DNA of 55,701 nt from Betaproteobacteria bacterium (GCA_028065725.1 JAPTVL010000030.1:1-55701), one strand, 5' to 3'. Counted from the first letter of the stretch, positions 9,255-19,188 are shown. The notes: generated by a model not told the origin, from the letters alone. Made by a program: numbers and translations.

Positions 9255-9695
9255 TTACGTCACCACGACGGCGGTACCGGAATAGATCACTCGGGAAACC
9301 CGCCATTGCGATCCTGGTTGGTCGTAATGGGCATGGGTTTTCCTCAGGCCGACGATGGCGTTCGCTCCCTTTGCCAAGGCGTTTCGGGCCAGAGTCAGAA
9401 GGGCATCGCATTCGGCGAGTTGGTAATCAGCATCCGACGCGGCCTCGACTGCGGATACCGACTCCAGGTAGCCGATCGTCCGGATCGCCGCCCTTGATGG
9501 TGGCAGGTCGGTCGAGATCAGCAGAACCTGGTGTTTGATCGCCTCCAGATCCGAAAGCATTCGATCCATCTGACGATGAGCGACTGTTTTGTTCCGCCGG
9601 TTCCAGCGGTACAGCGTGAGTCCTGCAAGGACGCACGCTACGATGGGCATCCACCCGAAAAAACTGCTCGTCTGGGTTGCTGCGGTCAGGCTCAT
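9255..9695 (-). CDS. Membrane-anchored YbjQ/DUF74-like protein
   Basis: A 146-residue protein with one N-terminal membrane segment (WMPIVACVLAGLTLYRW), a short helical linker and a C-terminal domain resembling YbjQ (heavy-metal-binding domain, DUF74), shown by the pattern ALAKGANAIVGLR followed by VIYSGTAVVV. Stand-alone YbjQ is cytoplasmic and about 107 residues; the membrane anchor here is an addition. Its molecular role is not known. It lies between the antitoxin and the S26 peptidase, on the opposite strand to the tra genes. The family resemblance is moderate. Confidence 0.55.
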   Translation of the reverse strand: MSLTAATQTSSFFGWMPIVACVLAGLTLYRWNRRNKTVAHRQMDRMLSDLEAIKHQVLLISTDLPPSRAAIRTIGYLESVSAVEAASDADYQLAECDALLTLARNALAKGANAIVGLRKTHAHYDQPGSQWRVSRVIYSGTAVVVT

Positions 9696-9764
9696 GAAAA
9701 GTCTCCAAAGGCTGTATTTCGTTTCAGCTTCTCACAGTCGCCCGAAACTGCAACGGGCAAAGTC

Positions 9765-9793
9765 AGCCGTCAAGGCCGATCCTGAGACGGCTC
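9765..9793 (+). terminator. Possible hairpin with 7-bp arms
   Basis: AGCCGTC (9765-9771) pairs with GACGGCT (9787-9793) across 15 bases and is followed by the pyrimidine-rich CTTCTTGCTT. It could act as a weak terminator ahead of the S26 peptidase-traI unit. The loop is long and there is no clear U run, so this is tentative. Confidence 0.25.
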
Positions 9794-9811
9794 TTCTTGC
9801 TTGCGTGGGTG

Positions 9812-9838
9812 AAATGCGGCCAGGAAGTGCGCATTTCG
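9812..9838. promoter_or_regulatory. Palindromic site A upstream of the S26 peptidase-traI operon
   Basis: GAAATGCG (9812-9819) and CGCATTTC (9831-9838) are perfect inverted arms. The full 27-bp stretch matches 52293-52319, upstream of traW, at 23 of 27 positions, including most of the spacer. It ends 37 bp before the S26 peptidase start. Two copies, each ahead of a conjugation operon, suggest an operator for an element-encoded regulator; a role in oriT or as an RNA hairpin is also possible. Confidence 0.55.
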
Positions 9839-9875
9839 AAAACCGGCACCGCTGGCTATCCCATAGAGTCAGGCC

Positions 9876-10358
9876 ATGCGATTCCGATACTCGACATGGC
9901 AAGAAATCCGATTTCCGCTCATCCTCTGGCTGATGGCCGCCTACTTGGCGGTGAGCGGAAGCTACATGCTCGCTTTCAACCTGACGGAAAGCCTGCCGGG
10001 AACGGTATTTGTCATCTGCAAGGACACCTTCCCCGATAGTGGTGAGTTCGTGGCTTTTCGGTGGGAGCGAAACTGGCCGTATCCGAAAGGAAGCATCTTC
10101 GTTAAGCGCCTGGTTGGCCTGCCTGGATCGCGTGTGACGACGCAAGGACGGGATTTCTACGTGGATGGCCGGGCGGTGGGGCAAGCCAAGGAACGGGCAA
10201 GAACTGGCGAACCGCTGATTCCAGGACCCGTGGGGGTGATTCCGGAAGGTAGCTATTACGTCGCGGGCGGGCACCCCGACAGTCTCGATTCCCGCTACCA
10301 ACTGACGGGATGGGTAAAACGCGATCAAGTTATCGGCCGTGCGTTTCGGCTGATATGA
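9876..10358 (+). CDS. S26-family signal-peptidase-like conjugal maturation protease (TraF/TrhF type)
   Basis: A 160-residue protein with one N-terminal membrane segment (PLILWLMAAYLAVSGSYML) and the S26 fold. The catalytic serine is in ESLPGTVF (about residue 48) and the lysine in FVKRLVGLPGS (about residue 84), followed by the S26 box (GGHPDSLDSRY). In R27/SXT-like systems such a protease (TrhF type, related to RP4 TraF) is part of the transfer region and processes pilin. It starts 37 bp after the palindromic site and is followed 64 bp later by traI, suggesting a shared transcript. It is unrelated to the thioredoxin-fold TraF at 1596. Confidence 0.85.
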   Translation: MRFRYSTWQEIRFPLILWLMAAYLAVSGSYMLAFNLTESLPGTVFVICKDTFPDSGEFVAFRWERNWPYPKGSIFVKRLVGLPGSRVTTQGRDFYVDGRAVGQAKERARTGEPLIPGPVGVIPEGSYYVAGGHPDSLDSRYQLTGWVKRDQVIGRAFRLI

Positions 10359-10422
10359 GCGGATTAAAGATGCCGCTCGAATTTTGCGGGTGTGCCGTCA
10401 ACGTCTCCGCCAGGAAACTCGC

Positions 10423-12531
10423 ATGTTGCACTTGCTGAAGAAAGTGATGGGCAAGGGAGAGATTTCTTTGCCGCAGCAAGTAATCGAGATACCGCCCATC
10501 GCCAAATCCTTGCCTGACGATGAAATCCCGCGTTACCCGCCCTTTGTCAAAGGGTTGCCGGCATCCCATCCCGATCGGCTGATCGAAACCCAGCAAGAAC
10601 TGATTGGGCAGATTCGAGAGTCCGGGTTGGCGTCGAAAGATGTCTATGAGGAATTTTATCTGGGGCCCTTGCGCCGCTTTGCCTCCTACGCCCATTTGCT
10701 GCCGGCCAGCGAGACTCACCATCATCGTGGCGCCGGGGGCTTGTTCCGGCATGCCATCGAGGTTGCCTTGTGGTCATTACAGTCCGGGGATAGGGTACTT
10801 CTGCCGGGCGATCAAACTCCGCGACGGCGGCGGGAACTCGAACCGCGTTGGCATTCGGCGGTTTTTCTCGCGGCACTGTGTCATGACCTGGGTAAGCCCA
10901 TCACCGATCTGATGGTGACCAATCAGGATGGAGGGAAAGTCTGGGATCCATTTTGTGAAGATCTCTACGCTTGGGCCGTCCGCAATCAGGTAGACCGCTA
11001 TTTCCTGCGCTGGCGCAAGAACCGCGGAACATCTCACACCTCGGTTTCGCTGCTGCTGGTTGAACGCATCGTCGGTAGAACCGGATTGGGCTGGATATCG
11101 CAGGGCGATCCCAATCTGGTGACCTGGATGATGGAAGCGATCAGTGGCCATCCCAGTCAGGAAAACATGATCCACAACCTGATCGTACGATCTGATCAGG
11201 TCAGCGTGACGCGTGACATCGAGAGCATGGGCGCCAACTTTGCTGGCTACGAAATAGGAATCCCCGTCGAGCGGATTCTTCTCGATATCATGCGTCGGCT
11301 GGTTCGGGACGGGGTCTGGATTGTCAACGAACCGGGATCGAGGCTATGGCACATGGACGGCCATCTCTACCTGGTCTGGCCCGCAGGGGGCGAGGAGATC
11401 GCTGCGATCATCAATCAGGAAAAAATGCCCGGACTGCCCAGGACACCGAACAGCATTCTCGACATGCTGGTCGAGCGCAAACTGGCTGAATTCAAAGTCG
11501 GGCAGCCCGATGGCAACCGCTACTGGTTGATCGCTCCGGCCATCCTTGCGGAAAAAATTCCCAACATACAACTGAAGGCGATACGCCTCAACAACCCGGG
11601 CGCACTGTTGGATTCACTGCCTGCATCGGCAGCTGGAAGGCTGGTTGGTAACGACGATCCGCCCGCCAAGTCGTTGAGCAACGCATCGGTTGTCGCGCCG
11701 ACAAAACCCGCGGAGCCGACCGTCGAAGTGGTTCCAACCGCCGTCGTCACTTCGGCCACACCGGCTGCACCGCTCGCTGATCAACCGCCTGATCAACTGG
11801 ATGGTCCGGTTGGCGAAGCGCTCAAAGCGCTGGTGGAGGATATCGAGCACGGCCGCAGGGACGGCAGCAAGCTCACTCATGTCGATTCGGAAGGAATCCT
11901 GTGTCTGAAGTGGCCTGATGCGTTCAAGGGGTACGGACTGGAGAACAAGACGATCCTCGACGAACTTGGACGAAGAGACTGGTTGGTGGTCGATCCCATG
12001 TCACCATTCAGAAAAGTTGCCGAGCTTCAGGTTGGTATCGGAGCCCCATGGAAGATCCTCCGCATCCAGCCGGTCGCGGCAGCCATGATGGACATCAGTA
12101 AGGCAAAGAATATGTCCAAGGCAGCTTCAAAATCGGTGCGTAAATCAGAATCCAAACCTGTGGCGAAAATCGATGCGACGAATCAGGAAGCGACAGAACC
12201 AATTCTTCCGGTAGCTCATCCTGTCCTACCAATTATTTCCTCGAAGGAGGAGGGATCCGTAGAAAAGATGGTCGCCCGCCAACGTGCGCTGCTTGAGGAT
12301 GTAGTGGGCGTGCTTCGTCAGGCGGTAAATGATGGTACGTTGGCCGCCGATCACGAAAACGGCTATCTGCTGATCAATGTCCGGGATGCCGATGCAGTGC
12401 TGAAGGCCGGCATCAAGGCGTCACGCTCGCAAATTTTTGGCTTGAAGGGCATCGATCCTGATCGATTCACGACAGAGGACAGAAAACCGAAGGTGTACTT
12501 TCGGATTCGAGATCACGATACGCATTGTTAG
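10423..12531 (+). CDS. traI: TraI, MOBH-family relaxase
   Basis: A 702-residue relaxase of the MOBH class, which nicks oriT and leads the strand into the channel. The N-terminal TraI_2 domain shows the metal-binding series LPASETHHHRGAGGLFRH and, further on, the HD motif (ALCHDLGKPITDL). The C-terminal TraI_2_C-type domain is at about residues 620-700, with a Pro/Ala/Val-rich linker in between. I start at ATG 10423, with AGGAA six bases upstream, rather than the in-frame TTG at 10384. The HHH and HD motifs are intact. No oriT could be assigned; the gaps before and after the S26 peptidase-traI pair are the places to look. Confidence 0.9.
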   Translation: MLHLLKKVMGKGEISLPQQVIEIPPIAKSLPDDEIPRYPPFVKGLPASHPDRLIETQQELIGQIRESGLASKDVYEEFYLGPLRRFASYAHLLPASETHHHRGAGGLFRHAIEVALWSLQSGDRVLLPGDQTPRRRRELEPRWHSAVFLAALCHDLGKPITDLMVTNQDGGKVWDPFCEDLYAWAVRNQVDRYFLRWRKNRGTSHTSVSLLLVERIVGRTGLGWISQGDPNLVTWMMEAISGHPSQENMIHNLIVRSDQVSVTRDIESMGANFAGYEIGIPVERILLDIMRRLVRDGVWIVNEPGSRLWHMDGHLYLVWPAGGEEIAAIINQEKMPGLPRTPNSILDMLVERKLAEFKVGQPDGNRYWLIAPAILAEKIPNIQLKAIRLNNPGALLDSLPASAAGRLVGNDDPPAKSLSNASVVAPTKPAEPTVEVVPTAVVTSATPAAPLADQPPDQLDGPVGEALKALVEDIEHGRRDGSKLTHVDSEGILCLKWPDAFKGYGLENKTILDELGRRDWLVVDPMSPFRKVAELQVGIGAPWKILRIQPVAAAMMDISKAKNMSKAASKSVRKSESKPVAKIDATNQEATEPILPVAHPVLPIISSKEEGSVEKMVARQRALLEDVVGVLRQAVNDGTLAADHENGYLLINVRDADAVLKAGIKASRSQIFGLKGIDPDRFTTEDRKPKVYFRIRDHDTHC

Positions 12532-12564
12532 GGTATGGTTCAACCTGACAGCAAAGGATTCAAG

Positions 12565-12592
12565 CAGCTTATCCCCGACGGAGAATAAGCTG
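12565..12592. terminator. Hairpin between convergent traI and the CcdA-like gene
   Basis: CAGCTTAT (12565-12572) and ATAAGCTG (12585-12592) form an 8-bp stem with a 12-base loop in the 67-bp convergent gap. Flanking sequence (CAACCTGACAG before, CTGACAGGTTC after) extends the symmetry imperfectly. It may act as a bidirectional terminator, and it marks the edge between transfer genes and cargo. Confidence 0.4.
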
Positions 12593-12598
12593 ACAGGT

Positions 12599-13294
12599 TC
12601 AAGCGGCCAAACCGGGAATGACCACAAAATAGGCATTGAGCATGTACAGGCCAGAGAGGATCAGCAGAATTCCGCCGATAACTTCAAAAGCCTTGTGGAA
12701 TATTCTCAGTCCCGACAAGTTTTGCAGCCAGCCCACGGCAATTGCGCCCAACAAGATCGGAATCGCACGTCCCAAGGCGAAAGCCAGCAGCAGCGCTACG
12801 CCGAAAACGGGTGAGCCAATGCCAGCGGCAACACCAAGCAGAACGATCAGCGCTGGCGTGCAAAACGGGCAGATCGCCACCGAGAATGGCACGCCCAGTA
12901 CAAAAGCACCCCACGCTCCTGTTACGGGTTTGGCTCGCAACTTCAATGCCGGTAGTGACAGGCGCAGCCATCCCGGCCAGATTAGGCCCAGCACGATCAG
13001 CAGGGGACCGAGTACCAGGCCCCATGCACGGCCAAGCAGGTGTTGCACCCATCCGCCGCCCAGACTGGCAGCCAGACCCAAAGCCACATGCGTCAGGATC
13101 ATGCCCAGGACAAAGAGACCGCCATAGAGCGTTGCTTGGTGCGAAGTGCGCGATGTCGTCACGTAGGCGAGCGAAACCGGGATCGCCGCTAGCGCGACCG
13201 GGTTGAAGCTGAATACAAAGCCTGTCACAAACCCGACCCACAACGCCCCGAAGCTGGCTTGAGCCACCGCCTGGCGCAGTGCTTCGGCGTCCAT
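12599..13294 (-). CDS. CcdA/DsbD-like cytochrome c biogenesis-type membrane protein
   Basis: A 231-residue protein with six or so hydrophobic segments, and the CcdA hallmarks of a proline in the first segment (SFNPVALAAIPVSLAYV) and a cysteine pair in a later one (VAICPFCTPALIVLLG). CcdA-type proteins pass electrons across the inner membrane to periplasmic thiol proteins. I start at ATG 13294, which shares one base with the stop of the thioredoxin gene (TGATG), indicating coupling. The upstream extension of the frame is overlap with that gene. Together with the MerR regulator and thioredoxin it forms a three-gene metal/thiol operon. Confidence 0.82.
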   Translation of the reverse strand: MDAEALRQAVAQASFGALWVGFVTGFVFSFNPVALAAIPVSLAYVTTSRTSHQATLYGGLFVLGMILTHVALGLAASLGGGWVQHLLGRAWGLVLGPLLIVLGLIWPGWLRLSLPALKLRAKPVTGAWGAFVLGVPFSVAICPFCTPALIVLLGVAAGIGSPVFGVALLLAFALGRAIPILLGAIAVGWLQNLSGLRIFHKAFEVIGGILLILSGLYMLNAYFVVIPGLAA

Positions 13295-13560
13295 CAGAAA
13301 GACCCCAGGCTGGTCAGCATGGTACGGAACTGCTCCGAGGTAGGCAGCGACGAAAACTTCAATTCGCCATTCACAGCAATGGCCGGCATGCTCAATACGC
13401 CGAGCGAGACTGCGTAATCCAATTCTTTGAGCACGTTGACCTCGCGCCAAACTACCTCGTTCTCGCCGAGCACGGCGGTTGCGATGGCGCGGAGCTGCTT
13501 TTGCGCGGCTGCACATTTGCTGCATCCCGGCGCGGCAAAGAGTTCGATCTTGATGCTCAT
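13294..13560 (-). CDS. Small thioredoxin-like redox protein
   Basis: An 88-residue protein with an N-terminal CxxC ([14 protein letters not shown], Cys about 12 and 15) and the cis-Pro motif [11 protein letters not shown], the two landmarks of small thioredoxin/glutaredoxin folds. It has no signal peptide, so it is probably cytoplasmic, where it could feed electrons to the CcdA-like protein encoded next. ATG 13560 overlaps the merR stop as ATGA; the longer in-frame extension lies inside merR. The substrate is unknown. A paralogue-like protein is encoded at 15428-15691. Confidence 0.8.
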   Translation of the reverse strand: MSIKIELFAAPGCSKCAAAQKQLRAIATAVLGENEVVWREVNVLKELDYAVSLGVLSMPAIAVNGELKFSSLPTSEQFRTMLTSLGSF

Positions 13561-13973
13561 CGGGCCACCTCGGCGAGACTGTTCTCCAGCGCCGCCAGGA
13601 TGGGACATTCGTCGGTCGCGGCCTCGCCACCAGCGCAGCGCTCGATCAGTTCATCGAGTGCGCACGACATAGCTTGTAGGGCTTGGAGCTTGTGTGCGAT
13701 ACGCAGCTTCTTTTCGATAGCCACGCTGCGCACGTCCTCGCAACAGGCACTATCGGCCTGCTTCAATGTCAGAAGTTCGTGAATGTCCGACAGAGTGAAC
13801 CCGCAGTGCTGTGCGGTTTTGATGAAGCGGATGCGGCGCACGGCGTCATCGTTATATAGGCGGTAGCCCGCATCGGTTTTCGATGCAGGCGTGATCAGAT
13901 GTTCTTTTTCGTAGTAGCGCAGCGTATCGGGACTAACTCCCGACAGCGCGGCTACTTTACCGATAGTGTGCAT
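13557..13973 (-). CDS. MerR-family heavy-metal-responsive regulator
   Basis: A 138-residue MerR-family activator with an N-terminal winged helix ([25 protein letters not shown]), a dimerisation coiled coil, and metal-ligand candidates in ADSACCEDV and in the C-terminal [14 protein letters not shown]. The cysteine pattern is closest to the Zn/Cd/Pb-type branch (ZntR, CadR, PbrR), though the metal cannot be fixed from sequence alone. ATG 13973 has GGAG six bases upstream. The gene is autogenous: a promoter with a MerR-style 20-bp spacer lies directly upstream, and the stop overlaps the thioredoxin start. Confidence 0.85.
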   Translation of the reverse strand: MHTIGKVAALSGVSPDTLRYYEKEHLITPASKTDAGYRLYNDDAVRRIRFIKTAQHCGFTLSDIHELLTLKQADSACCEDVRSVAIEKKLRIAHKLQALQAMSCALDELIERCAGGEAATDECPILAALENSLAEVAR

Positions 13974-13997
13974 GGCGCTCTCCAAGTCATAACTATC

Positions 13998-14029
13998 AGC
14001 ATAAACCTTGGAGTTAACACTAGGGTCAA
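13998..14029 (-). promoter_or_regulatory. MerR-type promoter of the merR-thioredoxin-ccdA operon
   Basis: On the minus strand TTGACC (14029-14024) and TATGCT (14003-13998) are separated by 20 bp, the over-long spacing that MerR-family activators correct. The spacer carries an imperfect dyad (CCTTGGAG to ACTAGGG on the plus strand). The CCTTGGAG half-site recurs in the promoter at 15770-15801. Confidence 0.7.
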
Positions 14030-14053
14030 TCGTTCATCCAAAAGAATTTGAAT

Positions 14054-15305
14054 TCATCCGGCTCTCGTGTGGGTCACGGCGGCTGGATACAGGTTGAGAC
14101 CGCCACAATGGAAATAGACGGCGATCTTGAAGTTGTTCGGATTGCGATAGCCGCAAGCGCGCTTCTGGACCGTAGCGATCTTGGAATTCAATCCTTCCGC
14201 GACAGCATTGGTGACGCGATGGGCAAAGTAGGTCAGCACATTCGGCAAGTGGCGAGCGATCAGCTTGGCGGCGTCGATTATCGGCGGCAGGCGGCTGTGC
14301 GTCGCCCAGAAGTACCAGCGCTTCCAGAATTTCGTTGCCCACGCCACCGAAGTATAGCTCCACAGGTCCCGCAGCGCCTCCTTCAGCGCCCATACCCGGC
14401 CGGTCTTGAGTTCAGCACCCTTCAGTTCATCGAAGCGCTCTTTGGTCTTCTCGGTCATGTTCGCCGGGTTGGTCAGCCACAGGTACTTGCTCTTGGTCAG
14501 GCTGTTGTCGCCGGCCTGCATCAGTCCCTTGTGCTCCCGTTTCCTGACCCTGTCCACCGCATCGAGGACGTGCCGCATGATGTGAAATCGGTCGAAGGCC
14601 ATCTTGCCGTCGGCGCCGGGCACCTTATCGCGGCAGGCATTGATATAGGCCGGCCACATGTCCAGGCTGATCGCTTCGATCTTCTCCAGGCGCTCTTTCG
14701 GAAACGCATCGAAGTAGGCGGCAAGACTGGTTTCCTTACGGTCTTCACCGATGTACTCGACGGTGGATTCTTCAAGGTCGCACACCAAGGTCATGTAGCG
14801 ATGCCCCTTGGCGATCGCCTTCTCGTCAATGCCGATCTGCTTCGGGATATCGTCACTCTTGGCGGCGCGACCACGAAGCACCGCACGTTCCATCAGGTGC
14901 CAAGCTTCGTCCCAGGTAATCCTCAGGATTTCGGCGGCCTTCTTGACGTTCGCCGCCAGCAGAACATCAATGGCCAGCGCCTCGAACAGATTCGTGAAGC
15001 GGCTTCCCGATTGCGCCCACGGCAAGGTCGCTTGATGCACGCCGTGCTCCGGACACGATACGCGCGGCGGTCGCGCATGCAGGTAGGTGAGGAACTGGCA
15101 ACTGTCAAGGTGGCGCCAAACACGTTCAGCGAGATGGTCATAGACCCCAAGCTCACGCCCGCACTCGGGGCACGCAAAGCATTGTCCACTTGGATGTCCA
15201 ACATGAACTTCAACATGCTTCTTCGCTATATCCAATTCGACTTGCTTCACCGTCCAGGGCGCCGTCAGCCCCAAGCAATTGCCGGTACAACTCCACGCTG
15301 TCCAT
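14054..15305 (-). pseudogene. ISL3-family transposase with a frameshift near the start
   Basis: The protein has ISL3 features: a Cys-rich N-terminal zinc finger (CFACPECGRELGVYDH, then VSCPEHG), the DDE core (QIGIDEKAIAKGHRYMT, then AISLDMWPAYINACRDKVP) and the typical C-terminal FHCGGLNLYP. A strong ribosome-binding site (AAGGAGG) precedes ATG 15305, which opens MDSVELYRQLLG, the usual ISL3 beginning, but that frame is lost at a GGGG run (15269-15272). Removing one G rejoins it to LTAPWTVKQVELD. So it carries a one-base insertion, a sequencing error, or a slippage site. The open frame running up to 15424 reads through a hairpin and is not the natural start. Terminal inverted repeats were not resolved. 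Confidence 0.8.
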
Positions 15306-15388
15306 CGCACGTCCTCCTTGCAGACCGTGCGCGAAAGCGTACTACCGACCCATAGAAATGTCTGAAGGACCAGAATTTGATTGAACGG

Positions 15389-15420
15389 TCTTGGCGAGAA
15401 GCCGTAGTTTCTCGCCAAGA
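15389..15420 (-). terminator. Strong 12-bp-arm hairpin after the second thioredoxin gene
   Basis: TCTTGGCGAGAA (15389-15400) and TTCTCGCCAAGA (15409-15420) are perfect inverted arms with an 8-base loop, starting eight bases after the thioredoxin stop. There is no U run, so it may stabilise the RNA end rather than terminate by itself. It shows that this stretch belongs to the thioredoxin gene's 3' end. Confidence 0.6.
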
Positions 15421-15427
15421 GCATGAT

Positions 15428-15691
15428 TTATGCTTGACCGAGGCCAGCGGCACGAAGCGCCTGCTCCTCGACACCTGCACCCGAGCAGCACGATGCCAAC
15501 TGGCCGTTAATGGCGACTGCCGGTACTGAGCGCACACCCAGATCACGAGCACGTTTTGCGACATTGATGTCGTTCATATCGAGGATTGAGACTTCGCATG
15601 AATTGCATGCGAGGCGATTGACGAGCTCGATGGCGGTCTGGCAGGCGGGACAGCCTGCACTAAAAACTTCGACTTTACGTTTGGTAGTCAT
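15428..15691 (-). CDS. Second small thioredoxin/glutaredoxin-like protein
   Basis: An 87-residue protein with CxxC (FSAGCPACQTAIEL, Cys about 14 and 17), the cis-Pro motif SVPAVAINGQ, and additional cysteines (LACNSCEV, ASCCSGAG). It resembles the 88-residue protein at 13294 in length and motifs but has more thiols. It is read toward the merR-thioredoxin-ccdA operon, from which the ISL3 element now separates it. A MerR-type promoter about 80 bp upstream probably drives it. Likely a cytoplasmic thiol carrier in metal or thiol stress; no substrate can be named. Confidence 0.75.
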   Translation of the reverse strand: MTTKRKVEVFSAGCPACQTAIELVNRLACNSCEVSILDMNDINVAKRARDLGVRSVPAVAINGQLASCCSGAGVEEQALRAAGLGQA

Positions 15692-15707
15692 ATCATTTCT
15701 CCAAGAG

Positions 15708-15742
15708 GATTATGTTACGGAAGTGTGAGAGCAGACGACCCC
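15708..15742 (-). repeat. Candidate Tn3-family terminal repeat (outer end at 15742)
   Basis: Read on the minus strand from 15742, the sequence starts GGGGTCGTCT, identical over ten bases to the outer end of the Tn21-type repeat at 20377-20414 and in the same orientation, but it then diverges. It could be the end of a different Tn3-family element lying to the left, or chance. Confidence 0.35.
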
Positions 15743-15769
15743 GCAAGGAACATCGCTCTGCACACCATC

Positions 15770-15801
15770 ACGGTAGCCCTTGGAGCATGCTCCAAAGTCA
15801 A
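15770..15801 (-). promoter_or_regulatory. MerR-type promoter with perfect 16-bp palindrome
   Basis: On the minus strand TTGACT (15801-15796) is followed by the perfect palindrome TTGGAGCATGCTCCAA (15780-15795) and a weak -10 (TACCGT at 15775-15770, 20-bp spacing, or CTACCG with 19). Over-long spacing with a central dyad is the signature of MerR-family promoters. It points at the thioredoxin gene 15691-15428. The half-site CCTTGGAG is shared with the merR promoter at 14006-14013. Confidence 0.65.
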
Positions 15802-15903
15802 GCGCCACTGACTCATTGCTCACCGCGCTGGCTTATTAGTCAGCTCATCGCAATCGAGGGTTTGGTCCTCTGTTGCTGCGGTAAGCGTGGCGCGCACCTG
15901 AAA

Positions 15904-16819
15904 TCACTGATAGCGCTCTAACCCACAGAAGGGTTTGACGTATTCCGCGCCCTCCGGTGTGAAGGCGGCATCGAGCGGGATGTCCTTGCAGCACACGCAG
16001 CAACTGGTGGCGGTCGAGTCACTTGCATTCATGGTGGCACCTCTCCATTGACTGACAAAGGCGGCGAATGCCGCCGCCGGCATTGGCCTGGCGAACAGGA
16101 AGCCTTGTCCTGCGTCGCAGTCCGCTTGTCGCAACAGACCAAGACTCGTCGATGTTTCCACGCCTTCAGCCACCACTTCCATGCCCAGCCCGTGCGCAAG
16201 CTGAATCACGGAGTGCACGATGGTTTGGTCGCGGTGGTCGTTGGCGAGTCCGGCGACAAACGATTGGTCGATCTTGAGCGTGCTGATTGGGCAGCACTTC
16301 AAATGCTGCAGACAGGAATAACCCGTCCCGAAGTCATCGGCGGCGAAGCGCACACCGATCTGTCGCAAGGCTTCCAGGGCGGGGAAGATCGGCCGGATCA
16401 CCGAACGCGACCGATTCGGTCAGCTCGATTTCAAGATACTCGGCGGGCAACTCGGCATCGGCCAGCACGCCCTTTACCCAGCCGTCGAAGTCTGATCCCA
16501 CTTGGCTCGCCGAAACATTGACGGCCAGCCGGAACGGTTGGCATGCCAGCGTCTGCCTGTCGCGCATCTGACGGCAGGCTGCGCCCAGCACCCAAGCACC
16601 GATTTCAGGCAACAGGCCAGACGATTCGGCCACGGGCAGGAACTGGCCCGGCGGCAACAGTCCGAGCATCGGGTGACGCCAGCGCAACAGGGTTTCCGCG
16701 CCGACAATTTGGTCACTACGCAAATCGACAATCGGCTGGTAGTGCAGCTCAAGCTGACCGCGCGCAACCGCCGGCGCCAGTTGCGCCAACGTGCATTCAA
16801 TGGGTTGGGAAGCGCTCAT
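15904..16819 (-). pseudogene. Urf2-like EAL-domain protein of the mer operon, frameshifted
   Basis: From ATG 16819 the frame gives an EAL domain (ETLLRWRHPMLG, then [16 protein letters not shown]) and is lost near 16390. The second half resumes in another frame ([20 protein letters not shown], then [10 protein letters not shown], then [13 protein letters not shown]). Deleting one base at about 16390 restores the Tn21/Tn501-type reading ('FGDPAIFPAL'). The C-terminal Cys-rich tail ([15 protein letters not shown]) ends at a TGA where relatives read YQR, and similar-looking codons continue behind it. So there are two lesions. The start overlaps the merE stop (ATGA). EAL proteins degrade cyclic-di-GMP, but the mer-linked form is dispensable for resistance. 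Confidence 0.85.
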
Positions 16820-17052
16820 GATCGCCCCCTGAAGGCCCGTAGCAGCCGCGTCACAGACAGGACAAACAAACCGGTCAGCGTGAGGGCTGCAATACCCCAA
16901 TACTCCCCGATGAACGCGCCGGCCGTTGTTCCCGCCAGCACAATGGCGAGAATCGGCAAATGACAGGGACAGGTGAGCACGGCCAGTGCGCCCCACAGGT
17001 AGCCGGTGAACGGCTTGTGCGTCTCGGACGGTAAACGCTCGGGGCTGTTCAT
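16816..17052 (-). CDS. merE: MerE, mercury transport protein
   Basis: A 78-residue inner-membrane protein with two hydrophobic segments. The first ends in a CPCHLP motif ([17 protein letters not shown]) and the second follows ([15 protein letters not shown]). MerE is known to take up Hg(II) and methylmercury. The sequence closely matches what I recall of Tn21/Tn501 MerE (opening [14 protein letters not shown]), and the length is exact. ATG 17052 overlaps the merD stop as ATGA, and its own stop overlaps the Urf2 start, so the distal operon is coupled. Confidence 0.95.
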   Translation of the reverse strand: MNSPERLPSETHKPFTGYLWGALAVLTCPCHLPILAIVLAGTTAGAFIGEYWGIAALTLTGLFVLSVTRLLRAFRGRS

Positions 17053-17414
17053 GGCAGACTCTCCGCGTGCTGTGCCGGCTCGGTCGGCATGGCGGCCAAC
17101 TGCACTTCCAGGCTGACCAGCGCCTCGCGCCGGCGTTCGACGAGTTGACGCAGCACGGCAAGCTGCGCAGCCGCATCGTCGCCGTCCGCAGCATCCAGCG
17201 CCCGATATAGCCGCGCCAGTGCATCGAGGCCGATACCCGCCTCGAAGGCGGCCCGCACGAAGCACAGGCGTTGCAAGGCGGCGTCATCGAACAGGCTGTA
17301 ACCGCCCGTGGTGCAGGCGACTGGCCGCAGCAATCCGCGCAGCAGGTAGTCGCGCACGATATGCACGCTCACCCCGGCATCAACAGCCAGCCGGGACACC
17401 GTGTAGGCACTCAT
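17049..17414 (-). CDS. merD: MerD, secondary mer operon regulator
   Basis: A 121-residue MerR-like protein with an N-terminal winged helix ([20 protein letters not shown]) and the conserved stretch [21 protein letters not shown]. MerD binds the mer operator and helps turn expression off once mercury is gone, probably by displacing MerR. It matches the Tn21/Tn501 MerD length. The start is ATG 17414, rather than the upstream in-frame codons, because it gives the canonical MSAYTVS beginning. It lies 17 bases after merA. Confidence 0.95.
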   Translation of the reverse strand: MSAYTVSRLAVDAGVSVHIVRDYLLRGLLRPVACTTGGYSLFDDAALQRLCFVRAAFEAGIGLDALARLYRALDAADGDDAAAQLAVLRQLVERRREALVSLEVQLAAMPTEPAQHAESLP

Positions 17415-17431
17415 TGAATGCCTCCTTTTTC

Positions 17432-19129
<1,698 letters not shown>

Positions 19130-19188
19130 TTATCGTTTGTGGCACCAAGCAATGGCGTCAGATGTGCTGCGGTGCCGTTTTCTGTGGT

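Noticed and set aside
12599..13630. 343-residue reading of the CcdA-like gene
   Set aside because: The N-terminal 112 residues overlap the thioredoxin and merR genes and are Arg-rich nonsense; ATG 13294 gives a normal CcdA-like protein with a TGATG junction.
14054..14084. GGCTCTCGTGTGGGTC as ISL3 left terminal repeat
   Set aside because: I could not find a convincing partner at the right end or an 8-bp target duplication, so the IS limits are left open.
15306..15424. Extended N-terminus of the ISL3 transposase from 15424
   Set aside because: These codons read through a perfect 12-bp-arm hairpin and the sequence is unlike ISL3 starts; the proper start with AAGGAGG is at 15305 in another frame.
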